In this document: positions 1 to 6,435 of the stretch, in pieces
How the letters are laid out: every line of letters starts with the position of its first letter
How positions within the stretch are numbered: position 1 is the first letter of the stretch
Origin: Flavobacteriales bacterium UBA6165
Lineage (GTDB): Bacteria > Bacteroidota > Bacteroidia > Flavobacteriales_D > Crocinitomicaceae
Assembly: GCA_002422285.1 (NCBI GenBank)
Contig: DIUF01000004.1
Coordinates: forward strand, 2,672 to 10,706
Direction: 5' to 3'
Length of the DNA stretch: 8,035 bases
Translations under genes and position numbers: made by a program
The notes under the pieces: model-generated
The model's input: the letters and a program-made list of their open reading frames with translations, nothing else
What the model was told of the DNA's origin: nothing
Databases searched by the model: none

Positions 1-1280
1 AAGTCGCTCCAATTTTTTGGTGATTGTCTCCACACAGGGAAGGGAACAAAACCAAAACCAATGTAGCTACCATGTTCTACCCAAACCATGGAGCGCTCCG
101 TTTTTGTGCGACCCTTGTCGATAATTACAAAATTGTCGTTGGCAAATTCCATTTTTTCCAAAGCCAAGTTTACCCGTTCGTTGTATTGCTCAGCCGTTTC
201 AGCTTTGATGCACGCGCCTTTACATTCCTTGGTGTGGAAACGAAAACAAGATGTGGTGCTCTTGTACAAACCATTGAGTTTTTGGCACAGCTCGTATTTG
301 TCCGTGATGGCGTGTAAAACTTTAGCGCCTTCAGCAGCACTGGCAAAAGAGGTCAGGGGAATGTCTAGTGCTTTACTCAAACTTTTCACGTGCAGACAGG
401 TGTAGCCATTCTGATCGGTGTATTTAAACAAGCCATGCGAGAATCTGGATTTGCGCAACATGCGGTTGTATTTCGGGCGATGTTGTTTGATGAGTTTAGA
501 TTCAAGCAACAAAGCAATCAATTCGGAGCCGGTAAGGATAAACTCCGCGCGACAAATTTCTTTGCGCATTTCGCCATTTTTATTGGCTGTGTAATTGGAA
601 AGATGTTGCTCAACCCGCTTTTTAATGCTTTTGCTTTTGCCGATGTAAATGAGCTGATTGTCTTCGTCGAACAATTTGTAAACGCCCGTTTTTTCGGGCA
701 AATCATCGATAGAATTGAGGTCCAAATTCGGATTGAGGTCTTTGGTGTCGATTTCACCTTGCACAAACCCAGAAAGATTTCCGTTCGTTTTTTGCAGCAG
801 AATATCAAACAATTTGGTGGTTGCCAAAGCATCACCTGTGGCACGGTGGCGGTTTTCAACTTGAATACCAAGAGCGCGACATAATTTACCCAAACTATAG
901 GATTCGAAGCCAGGCATTATATACCTAGATGAGCGCACAGTGCACAACTGGTCTCTGCGATAATCGAAACCCAAACTCCTAAATTCACCGCGAATCATAC
1001 TGTAATCAAAACCAACATTGTGCGCAACAAAAACGCAGCCTTCTGTAATTTCTACAATTTGCTTGGCCACTTCAAAAAACTTGGGCGCAGAAGCCACCAT
1101 AGCATCTGAAATACCAGTCAATCGCACAATAAATTCAGGGATTTCCATTTCTGGATTAATCAAAGTACAGAGGCTATCCACCACTTTTTCGCCATCGTGA
1201 ATGAAGATCGCAATCTCAGTGATTTTAGACTCCTTTGGGCGTCCACCAGTGGTTTCAACGTCGATAATTGCGTAGCGCAT
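1..1280 (-). CDS. DnaQ-type 3'-5' exonuclease fused to GIY-YIG/UvrC-like endonuclease (3' end outside window)
   Basis: The frame is open from an ATG at 1280 to the left edge (426 codons seen, no stop), so the C-terminus is missing. Residues 1-165 are a DEDDh exonuclease: Exo I is D7-V-E9 in IDVETTGG, Exo II is H87-N-x3-D92, and Exo III is H145-x4-D150. Residues 196-280 are a GIY-YIG nuclease with G199-V-Y201, Y212-I-G214, R222, E260 and N272, the residues expected at a UvrC/Cho-type active site. A later cysteine group (C332, C345, C353, C357) followed by an AEQYNERV stretch resembles the UvrC region that binds an iron-sulfur cluster. Such fusions are known, usually annotated as DNA polymerase III epsilon subunit or Cho-like nuclease (mycobacterial Rv2191 is one), and are thought to act in DNA repair. 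A role as the replicative proofreading subunit is less likely given the fusion. The start is set by the conserved beta strand MRYAIIDVETTG. The gene lies just past the ftsH terminator, so its promoter is unclear. Confidence 0.9.
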   Translation of the reverse strand, partial: MRYAIIDVETTGGRPKESKITEIAIFIHDGEKVVDSLCTLINPEMEIPEFIVRLTGISDAMVASAPKFFEVAKQIVEITEGCVFVAHNVGFDYSMIRGEFRSLGFDYRRDQLCTVRSSRYIMPGFESYSLGKLCRALGIQVENRHRATGDALATTKLFDILLQKTNGNLSGFVQGEIDTKDLNPNLDLNSIDDLPEKTGVYKLFDEDNQLIYIGKSKSIKKRVEQHLSNYTANKNGEMRKEICRAEFILTGSELIALLLESKLIKQHRPKYNRMLRKSRFSHGLFKYTDQNGYTCLHVKSLSKALDIPLTSFASAAEGAKVLHAITDKYELCQKLNGLYKSTTSCFRFHTKECKGACIKAETAEQYNERVNLALEKMEFANDNFVIIDKGRTKTERSMVWVEHGSYIGFGFVPFPVWRQSPKNWSD

Positions 1281-1286
1281 CACAGC

Positions 1287-1321
1287 AAAATAGAAAAACC
1301 ACGATTCCAAAGAACCGTGGT
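1287..1321 (-). terminator. Rho-independent terminator of the rsfS-ftsH operon
   Basis: On the minus strand the arms ACCACGGTTC and GAATCGTGGT pair over 10 bp (one G-T wobble) around a TTTG loop, at 1298-1321. A T-rich tail TTTTTCTATTTT follows, down to about 1286. It begins 44 bases after the ftsH stop, as expected for the operon end. Unusually, the tail finishes only about 6 bases before the ATG of the exonuclease gene on the same strand. Confidence 0.85.
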
Positions 1322-1365
1322 ATGAATATTAAAACAATATGCGTAACTAGACAAATTCAAAACAA

Positions 1366-3456
1366 CTATGTCAATTCGTCGGCTCTGTTGTGTTCATCGG
1401 CAGCAGGCTTGATTTCAGCTTCAGAATTTGGGACCTCAATTTCAAACTCAGGAGTTTTTTCCTCAACCGTTTCTGCATTTTCAGCAATCGCTTCAGTGGA
1501 AATCAAAGCTTCAGGTGTATCCCAAATTCGTACACCAAAAATAGCCTCTAAGTCGTCTTTGAAAATCACCTCTTTCTCCAAAAGTTTTTGCGCAAGAGCT
1601 TCCAACTTATCTTTATTTTCGGAAAGCAATTTAATAGCGCGTTGGTATTGCTCCTCAATCAACTTACTGGCCTCTTGATCAATGATCTTCGCTGTCTCCT
1701 CAGAATATGGCTTAGAAAAGGCAAACTCATTGCGACCTTGAGAATCATAATATGAAATGTTACCCAATTTTTCGCTTAAACCATATACAGAAACCATGGC
1801 ATAGGACTGCTTAGTCACTTTCTCTAAATCGCTTAGCGCACCCGTTGAGATTTTACCAAAAGTAACCTGTTCAGCTGCACGGCCACCCATCGTGGCACAC
1901 ATTTCATCCAACAATTGTTCAGTTCTAGTAATACTTCTTTCCTCCGGCAAATACCAAGCTGCCCCTAAAGATTGACCTCTCGGAACTATGGTAACTTTGA
2001 CAAGTGGAGAAGCGTGTTGCAATAACCATGAAACAGAAGCGTGTCCAGCCTCATGAATAGCAATTGCATATTTTTCATCTTTCGAAATAATTTTGTTTTT
2101 CTTCTCCAAGCCACCGATAATTCTATCAACAGCATCCAAGAAGTCCTGCGTTTCAACAATGGTTTTTTTCTTTCTTGCAGCAATCAAAGCGGCTTCGTTA
2201 CAAAGATTTGCAATATCAGCTCCCGAGAAACCTGGAGTTTGTTTCGAGAGGAATTCCACATCCAAATCTTTGGCGAGTTTCAAAGGCTTCAAATGCACAG
2301 CAAAAATGGCCTTACGCTCATTGATGTCAGGCATATCCACATAAATCTGACGGTCAAAGCGACCAGCGCGCATCAAGGCTCTGTCCAAAATGTCAGCACG
2401 GTTGGTTGCCGCAAGAATAATAACCCCGCTGTTGGTACCAAAACCATCCATTTCTGTAAGCAACTGGTTCAAGGTGTTTTCACGTTCGTCATTAGACCCC
2501 ATATTCACCCCCTTGCTTCTTGCTCGACCAATGGCATCAATTTCATCAATAAAAATAATTGCAGGAGCCTTATCTTTCGCCTGTTTGAACAAATCGCGTA
2601 CACGAGATGCGCCAACACCAACAAACATTTCCACGAAATCTGAACCAGAAAGCGAAAAGAAGGGAACTTGTGCCTCACCTGCAACAGCTTTGGCCAACAA
2701 AGTTTTACCTGTACCCGGAGGACCAACCAACAAAGCTCCTTTCGGAATTTTTGCCCCCAATTCTGTATATTTCTGAGGATGTTTCAAGAAGTCAACGATT
2801 TCTTGAATCTCTTCTTTAGCACCTTCCAATCCAGCAACATCCTTGAATGTAATGTTGGTTCCTTTGCCTTTTTCGAACAATTGAGCACGTGATTTACCAA
2901 TGTTAAAAATCTGTCCACCGCCAGGTCCACCGCCCATTCTGCGCATCATGAAGTACCAAAGACCCACTATTAATAAAATGGGTAAAGCCAGACTTAATAT
3001 CAAATTGAGATAATTAGCGCGTGTTTCGTTGTTGAATATGACTTTCGGCTGACCATTTTCCTCAAGCTGCGCATTGATAACATGCAGCTGATCCATGAAA
3101 TACTTGATTTCGGGAGCAGTGTAAACGATATGAGGCGTGGGACCAAAATTGCTTTTCTGATTTTTGATAAACTCATACTTTTTATTCATCGCAATCAAAT
3201 CATCAATCCGGTCTTTTTTGACAAACACTTCAATTTGTTCGTTATTGACAATCATGATTTTTTCTACATAGCCATCATTGGCGATTTGTTCAAAATCGTT
3301 TTGAGAAAAATCTTTAATGGCTGGCGGGGCCATCAAAAACTGAGACCCAATAATCACCAATGCGATGATAGCGTAAATCCAATAAAAATTGAATGATTTC
3401 CCAGGTTTTGCCCCTGAATTCTGGGGCTTCTGGTCGTTATTTGCTTGTTCTGACAT
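1366..3456 (-). CDS. ftsH: ATP-dependent zinc metalloprotease FtsH
   Basis: Membrane-anchored AAA+ protease that unfolds and degrades misassembled membrane proteins and some regulators as a hexamer. With ATG at 3456 it has 696 residues. Two N-terminal membrane segments (about 24-43 and 149-171) flank an extracytoplasmic domain. The AAA module has Walker A GPPGTGKT (245-252), a pore loop MFVG (277-280), Walker B IIFIDEID (D304, E305) and a second region of homology with arginines R366 and R369 in RAGRFDRQ. The protease has the zinc motif HEAGH (468-472) and a third ligand at D543 in TGALSDLEK. The frame stays open up to a TTG at 3480, directly after the rsfS stop, but the ATG at residue 9 of that longer frame is the better start, with AAAGAA upstream and a usual N-terminus (MSEQANN). 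The last 50 or so residues form an acidic, low-complexity tail. It lies 24 bases after rsfS and is probably cotranscribed with it. All key residues are present. Confidence 0.98.
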   Translation of the reverse strand: MSEQANNDQKPQNSGAKPGKSFNFYWIYAIIALVIIGSQFLMAPPAIKDFSQNDFEQIANDGYVEKIMIVNNEQIEVFVKKDRIDDLIAMNKKYEFIKNQKSNFGPTPHIVYTAPEIKYFMDQLHVINAQLEENGQPKVIFNNETRANYLNLILSLALPILLIVGLWYFMMRRMGGGPGGGQIFNIGKSRAQLFEKGKGTNITFKDVAGLEGAKEEIQEIVDFLKHPQKYTELGAKIPKGALLVGPPGTGKTLLAKAVAGEAQVPFFSLSGSDFVEMFVGVGASRVRDLFKQAKDKAPAIIFIDEIDAIGRARSKGVNMGSNDERENTLNQLLTEMDGFGTNSGVIILAATNRADILDRALMRAGRFDRQIYVDMPDINERKAIFAVHLKPLKLAKDLDVEFLSKQTPGFSGADIANLCNEAALIAARKKKTIVETQDFLDAVDRIIGGLEKKNKIISKDEKYAIAIHEAGHASVSWLLQHASPLVKVTIVPRGQSLGAAWYLPEERSITRTEQLLDEMCATMGGRAAEQVTFGKISTGALSDLEKVTKQSYAMVSVYGLSEKLGNISYYDSQGRNEFAFSKPYSEETAKIIDQEASKLIEEQYQRAIKLLSENKDKLEALAQKLLEKEVIFKDDLEAIFGVRIWDTPEALISTEAIAENAETVEEKTPEFEIEVPNSEAEIKPAADEHNRADELT

Positions 3457-3480
3457 AAATTTCTTTAAATAATTTGGCAA

Positions 3481-3858
3481 TTATAATTCATCTGGAATAT
3501 CCGTACGTTTGGCATCTGCCCATAAATCCTCGAGGTCATAGTAGTTGCGTATGTCACGATAAAAAACATGAGCCACAACGTTAACATAGTCCAAAAGAAC
3601 CCATTCTGAGTTCCCTTTTCCTTCAACATGCCATGGCTTTTCTTTTAGGATTTTGCTAGTTGAACGCCTAACGGATTCTGCAATACCCTCTACTTGCGTG
3701 TTAGAATCTCCAGAGCAAATGACGAAAAAATCAGTTACCGCACCAGAAATTTTTCTCAAGTCTAATACTGTGATTCTTTTGGCTTTGTTCTCTTGCATTC
3801 CAGATACAATTGTATCGCAGAGCAATTGTGAATCAATGTTTTTGTGTACTTTAATCAT
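3481..3858 (-). CDS. rsfS: Ribosomal silencing factor RsfS (RsfA/Iojap family)
   Basis: This 125-residue protein matches the whole Iojap/DUF143 family, whose members bind ribosomal protein L14 (uL14) on the large subunit and block joining with the small subunit when nutrients are short. Visible family blocks are TDFFVICSGDSNTQV (42-56), a PWHVEG turn (75-80), EWVLLDYVNVVAHVF (85-99) and the C-terminal YYDLEDLWADA (106-116), all intact. Translation starts at the ATG at 3858; an upstream Shine-Dalgarno sequence is not evident, which is common in Bacteroidota. It is the first gene of a short operon with ftsH and is divergent from birA. From memory, birA / rsfS-ftsH is a recurrent arrangement in Flavobacteriia. 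Confidence 0.96.
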   Translation of the reverse strand: MIKVHKNIDSQLLCDTIVSGMQENKAKRITVLDLRKISGAVTDFFVICSGDSNTQVEGIAESVRRSTSKILKEKPWHVEGKGNSEWVLLDYVNVVAHVFYRDIRNYYDLEDLWADAKRTDIPDEL

Positions 3859-3990
3859 GCTTTAATTTTGCGCCGCGAAAATACTCAAAATAGAGCAGTT
3901 TAGAGGCATCTATACAACAACTTTTTTCATACTTTGGTTCGGGATGACCCCGCAAAGCTTAATTTCGCCAAGTCTTAGCTTAAAGGCCTT
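3859..3990. promoter_or_regulatory. Divergent promoter region between rsfS and birA
   Basis: This spacer must carry promoters for both directions, as both flanking genes start from it. No perfect TAnnTTTG box with a well-spaced TTG is present. Minus-strand near-matches towards rsfS are TATTTTCG (3876-3883) and TATTTTGA (3885-3892). The plus-strand near-match towards birA is TACTTTGG (3930-3937, 7 of 8 bases). A short AAAGG lies about 5 bases before the birA ATG. The assignment of particular boxes is weak; the presence of promoters follows from the gene layout. Confidence 0.5.
3932..3957. promoter_or_regulatory. Imperfect hairpin in the rsfS-birA spacer
   Basis: CTTTG pairs with CAAAG and, inside it, CGGG pairs with CCCG. 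This gives 9 base pairs with a 3-base bulge (GTT) on one side and a 5-base loop. It overlaps the TACTTTGG near-match to a promoter box and lies 33 bases before the birA start. It could be a leader structure, an operator or chance. There is no following T-run on either strand, so it is not an intrinsic terminator. Confidence 0.3.
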
Positions 3991-4749
3991 ATGCAAGTTC
4001 AATCCTATATTCCAAAATTCATCCACCTTGCGGACGTAGATTCTACGAACAATTATGTTGCCAATTTGGTTCGGAAAGGAAATATTGAATCGGGTACGGT
4101 TGTTTCGGCAGACTTTCAGCAAGATGGCAGAGGACAACGCGCGACAAAATGGCAGAGTATGATTGCTCAAAACGCCTTGTTTTCGATTTTTTTGAAATGG
4201 GAAAAATTCCAAGCCACCGATCAATTTCAAATATCAATGCTTACTGCGCTTGTAATTGCTGAAACTCTGGAAAGATTCGGATTGCAAAAAATTGAGATCA
4301 AATGGCCCAACGATATATACGCTGACAATCAAAAAATTGCGGGAATTCTGATTGAAAATGAACTCAATGGAAACATGATTAATTCGAGTATTCTGGGAAT
4401 AGGGTTAAACGTGAATCAAATACAATTTGACGCTGAACTAAAAGCAACAAGTATGAAGTTAGAAACAGGGCAATTTTTCGTAGTTCCATTTGTTATTCAG
4501 GCCATAGCATCAAAAATGACGCACAAATTAAATGAGTTTCAAAGTGAAAACAACATCTATTATACAATAAAAAAAGAATACCTCAATAAACTGAAAGGCT
4601 ACCAAAAACAAGTTATGATTTTCAATAATTTAACGAAAGAATCCTATCGAATCAAGGTTGTAGATGTATCAAAAACTGGTCAATTGTTGACAAGTAACGA
4701 ACAAAACCAGTTGGAGCGTTTTGATATTAAAGACATCGTATGGATGTAG
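3991..4749 (+). CDS. birA: Biotin--[acetyl-CoA-carboxylase] ligase, monofunctional (no DNA-binding domain)
   Basis: This cytoplasmic enzyme activates biotin with ATP to biotinyl-5'-AMP and transfers it to the acceptor lysine of biotin carboxyl carrier protein, so it is needed for fatty-acid synthesis. The 252 residues begin directly with the catalytic domain: DSTN (17-20), the biotinyl-AMP binding loop GRGQRATKW (46-54), KWPNDIY (104-110), KIAGILIE (115-122) and GIGLNVN (136-142). A small C-terminal domain follows from about 205. The N-terminal winged helix of E. coli BirA is absent, so it should not act as the biotin operon repressor (group I ligase). The adenylate loop has ATK where GRGRRGR-type ligases have RGR, a variation of little apparent consequence as flanking residues are kept. 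It is divergent from rsfS and followed by about 200 bases of spacer. Confidence 0.96.
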   Translation: MQVQSYIPKFIHLADVDSTNNYVANLVRKGNIESGTVVSADFQQDGRGQRATKWQSMIAQNALFSIFLKWEKFQATDQFQISMLTALVIAETLERFGLQKIEIKWPNDIYADNQKIAGILIENELNGNMINSSILGIGLNVNQIQFDAELKATSMKLETGQFFVVPFVIQAIASKMTHKLNEFQSENNIYYTIKKEYLNKLKGYQKQVMIFNNLTKESYRIKVVDVSKTGQLLTSNEQNQLERFDIKDIVWM

Positions 4750-4837
4750 AATCGAACCGTCAATCGATATATAGAGCATTGCAATGAATTTGATTAGAAT
4801 GAACATGAATTTTGTCGAGTAGCGTCGAAAATAGTTG

Positions 4838-4864
4838 ATGACAGTCAGAAAAACGTCATTTTTT
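4838..4864 (+). terminator. Possible weak terminator after birA
   Basis: ATGAC (4838-4842) pairs with GTCAT (4855-4859), the last T starting a run of six T. The stem is only 5 bp (6 with a G-T pair) and the loop is 12 bases, so it would be a weak intrinsic terminator. Its place, 89 bases after the birA stop and before the rpmE2 promoter, is suitable. The rest of the birA-rpmE2 spacer (4750-4958) shows no gene I can support. Confidence 0.35.
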
Positions 4865-4885
4865 GCGAAGATTTCTCCAAAACTA

Positions 4886-4915
4886 TTGGGCAATAAAAAA
4901 ATATTACTACTTTTG
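4886..4915 (+). promoter_or_regulatory. Bacteroidota-type promoter of rpmE2
   Basis: TTG at 4886-4888 (the -33 element) and TACTTTTG at 4908-4915 (an exact TAnnTTTG -7 box) are separated by 19 bases, fitting the consensus for the primary sigma factor of Bacteroidota. The transcript would start near 4921, giving a leader of about 38 bases with no Shine-Dalgarno sequence before the rpmE2 ATG. Confidence 0.7.
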
Positions 4916-4958
4916 CCCTCCCAAATCGGGCTAGATTAGAAGAATAATAGAATTAGAT

Positions 4959-5213
4959 ATGAGAAAAGACATTCATCCAGAAAACTATAGATTGGTTGTT
5001 TTCAAAGACGTTACCAATGATTATACATTCATTACGCGCTCTGCGGCAAACACCAAAGAAACAATCACTTGGGAAGATGGCAATGAATATCCTTTAGTAA
5101 AATTGGAGATTACGCACAAATCTCATCCATTTTTTACAGGTATTCAGCAATTTGTTGATACCGCTGGTCGTATCGATAAATTCAACAACCGTTACTCGAA
5201 ATTCAAAAAGTAA
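4959..5213 (+). CDS. rpmE2: 50S ribosomal protein L31, type B (zinc-independent)
   Basis: This 84-residue protein is a full-length type B bL31, part of the large subunit at the contact with the small-subunit head. The opening MRKDIHPENYRLVVFKD, the central TWEDGNEYPLVKLEITHKSHPFFTG and the end GRIDKFNNRYSKFKK are family hallmarks. There is no cysteine anywhere, so the CxxC zinc site of type A L31 is missing; in many bacteria the C-minus form replaces the zinc form when zinc is scarce. Whether this is the only L31 in the genome cannot be told from the window; no Zur-like operator was recognised in front of it. It has its own promoter (4886-4915) and a hairpin terminator after it (5239-5269), so it may be mainly monocistronic, with the GlmU-like gene 80 bases downstream. 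Confidence 0.97.
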   Translation: MRKDIHPENYRLVVFKDVTNDYTFITRSAANTKETITWEDGNEYPLVKLEITHKSHPFFTGIQQFVDTAGRIDKFNNRYSKFKK

Positions 5214-5220
5214 ACCTTTT

Positions 5221-5228
5221 TACTTTTG
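5221..5228 (+). promoter_or_regulatory. Possible -7 box for the GlmU-like gene
   Basis: TACTTTTG is an exact TAnnTTTG box, identical to that of rpmE2, starting 7 bases after the rpmE2 stop. No TTG lies at the right distance upstream, so the promoter is uncertain. If used, the transcript would begin near 5234, immediately before the hairpin at 5239-5269. A second, poorer near-match TATTTTAG is at 5271-5278. Confidence 0.35.
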
Positions 5229-5238
5229 ACGCAATAAT

Positions 5239-5269
5239 AAACTCTGTCTGATTTCGGGCAGAGTTTTTT
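5239..5269 (+). terminator. Hairpin terminator after rpmE2
   Basis: AAACTCTG (5239-5246) pairs with CAGAGTTT (5259-5266), 8 perfect bp extendable by three more pairs with G-T wobbles, and continues into a run of six T (5264-5269). It stands 25 bases after the rpmE2 stop and 24 bases before the ATG of the GlmU-like gene, so it should end or attenuate the rpmE2 transcript. Confidence 0.75.
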
Positions 5270-5293
5270 GTATTTTAGCCAAAAATTATAGCT

Positions 5294-6433
5294 ATGAACT
5301 TGGTTCTCTCGGACAATGGACTTCATTTGAAATTTGCTCCCCTAACCCTAACACGACCCTTGGGTGAATTGAGAATGGGTATGTTTACTTTGGGCGAACG
5401 CTGGGCATTGCTATTGGGCATCAAAGAAGAAGTACTTTATCAAACTGAAAACCCATTCATAAAAGGGGAACGCAATTCCAACACGAGTGACGATGATTTA
5501 GTAGTAAACGCCGGTGTGATTCCAAGTAATGAGTTGGCAGATGAAGTAAAACAATTGGCATCGAATGAAACCCTAGTCTTCCAAAACAATTGGATAGCAA
5601 AAAAGGGAAAGGGCTCAATACAAAAACTGAGTGTTTCTGTTCCATTGTGTGTTTTAGAAAATCGCTGGGATTTGTATTTGCTGAACGAAAAAGTGCTAAA
5701 AGCTGATTTCGAATTTTATACAAATAGTAAACAATCTCAACAACTCTTATCCACAAATACAGTGATTGGTGACAAGAATTTGATTTTTCTGGAAGAAGGT
5801 GCACGAATTGAAGCTTGTATTTTAAACACCACCAATGGACCAATTTATCTAGGGAAAAATTCAGAAGTGATGGAAGGTTCTATGATTCGTGGACCTTTCT
5901 CGCTCCATGAAGGCGCTGGGGTCAAGATGGGGTCAAAAATCTACGGAGGCACATCCATTGGTCCATATTGCAAAGTTGGTGGAGAAATTTCCAATTGCAT
6001 TTTCTTAGCTTATTCCAACAAAGGTCACGACGGATTTTTAGGCAATTCATACGTCAGTGCTTGGTGTAATTTAGGTGCTGACACGAACTCATCAAACTTA
6101 AAAAACAATTACAGTCCAGTCAAAACCTATGATTTTGAAAGCGAATCCATGCATCAAACAGATGTCACCTTCATGGGGCTTTTCATGGGTGATCACAGCA
6201 AGTGCTCCATCAATACAATGTTTAATACAGCAACAGTAGTTGGTGTTTCGGCGAATATTTTTTCAAGTGGTTTCCCTAAAAAATATGTTCCCTCTTTTGT
6301 ATGGGGCGAAAATGACAAATTCAAATTTGAAAAGGCTTTGGAAGTAGCAGAAGCCATGATGAAGCGCCGAGGAGTTAGTCTTTCAGATTCAGAAATTGAT
6401 ATTTTAAAGCGAATTTACGATTGGGGGAAGTAG
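5294..6433 (+). CDS. GlmU-like sugar-phosphate nucleotidyltransferase/acyltransferase, Bacteroidota type
   Basis: The 379 residues match the GlmU-like family of Bacteroidota (TIGR03991 type), proposed to make UDP-N-acetylglucosamine for peptidoglycan and LPS in genomes lacking canonical GlmU. The N-terminal 150 residues contain the family opening LTLTRPLGELRMGMFTLGERW (split here around positions 17-37) but no canonical GxGTRM nucleotide-binding motif of sugar pyrophosphorylases. Residues about 152-322 are a left-handed beta-helix of hexapeptide repeats, with NGPIYLGKNSEVMEGSMIRG (181-200) and the conserved block SNKGHDGFLGNSYVSAWCNL (241-260), followed by GADTNSSNLKNNYS; H245 is a candidate catalytic residue. 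A helical tail closes the protein. The ATG at 5294 gives the normal family N-terminus. It follows rpmE2 on the same strand and ends 2 bases before the stop of the opposing regulator gene. The family match is firm; the exact reaction is inferred. Confidence 0.9.
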   Translation: MNLVLSDNGLHLKFAPLTLTRPLGELRMGMFTLGERWALLLGIKEEVLYQTENPFIKGERNSNTSDDDLVVNAGVIPSNELADEVKQLASNETLVFQNNWIAKKGKGSIQKLSVSVPLCVLENRWDLYLLNEKVLKADFEFYTNSKQSQQLLSTNTVIGDKNLIFLEEGARIEACILNTTNGPIYLGKNSEVMEGSMIRGPFSLHEGAGVKMGSKIYGGTSIGPYCKVGGEISNCIFLAYSNKGHDGFLGNSYVSAWCNLGADTNSSNLKNNYSPVKTYDFESESMHQTDVTFMGLFMGDHSKCSINTMFNTATVVGVSANIFSSGFPKKYVPSFVWGENDKFKFEKALEVAEAMMKRRGVSLSDSEIDILKRIYDWGK

Positions 6434-6435
6434 CT

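Noticed and set aside
518..871. Minus-strand open frame of 117 codons
   Set aside because: Different frame from the exonuclease gene on the same strand; the real frame carries the Exo III and GIY-YIG motifs here.
24..884. Plus-strand open frames at 24-317, 88-405 and 390-884
   Set aside because: They lie antisense to the exonuclease/GIY-YIG gene, which has clear catalytic motifs through this stretch; their translations resemble no family.
1268..1678. Plus-strand open frame with a serine-rich product
   Set aside because: Antisense to the acidic C-terminal tail of FtsH and its terminator; the serine-rich composition is a by-product of that.
2041..2643. Plus-strand open frame of 200 codons
   Set aside because: Antisense to the FtsH AAA and protease domains; no recognisable protein.
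3457..3480. Eight-residue N-terminal extension of FtsH from a TTG start
   Set aside because: The ATG at 3456 gives the usual N-terminus; TTG directly after the rsfS stop is a weaker choice, though translational coupling cannot be excluded.
4669..4893. Minus-strand open frame of 74 codons across the birA end and the following spacer
   Set aside because: No family resemblance, half of it antisense to birA, and no promoter or ribosome site; treated as chance.
4915..4931. GCCC...GGGC pairing at the predicted start of the rpmE2 leader
   Set aside because: Only 4 bp with a long loop; too weak to call an L31 autoregulatory element.
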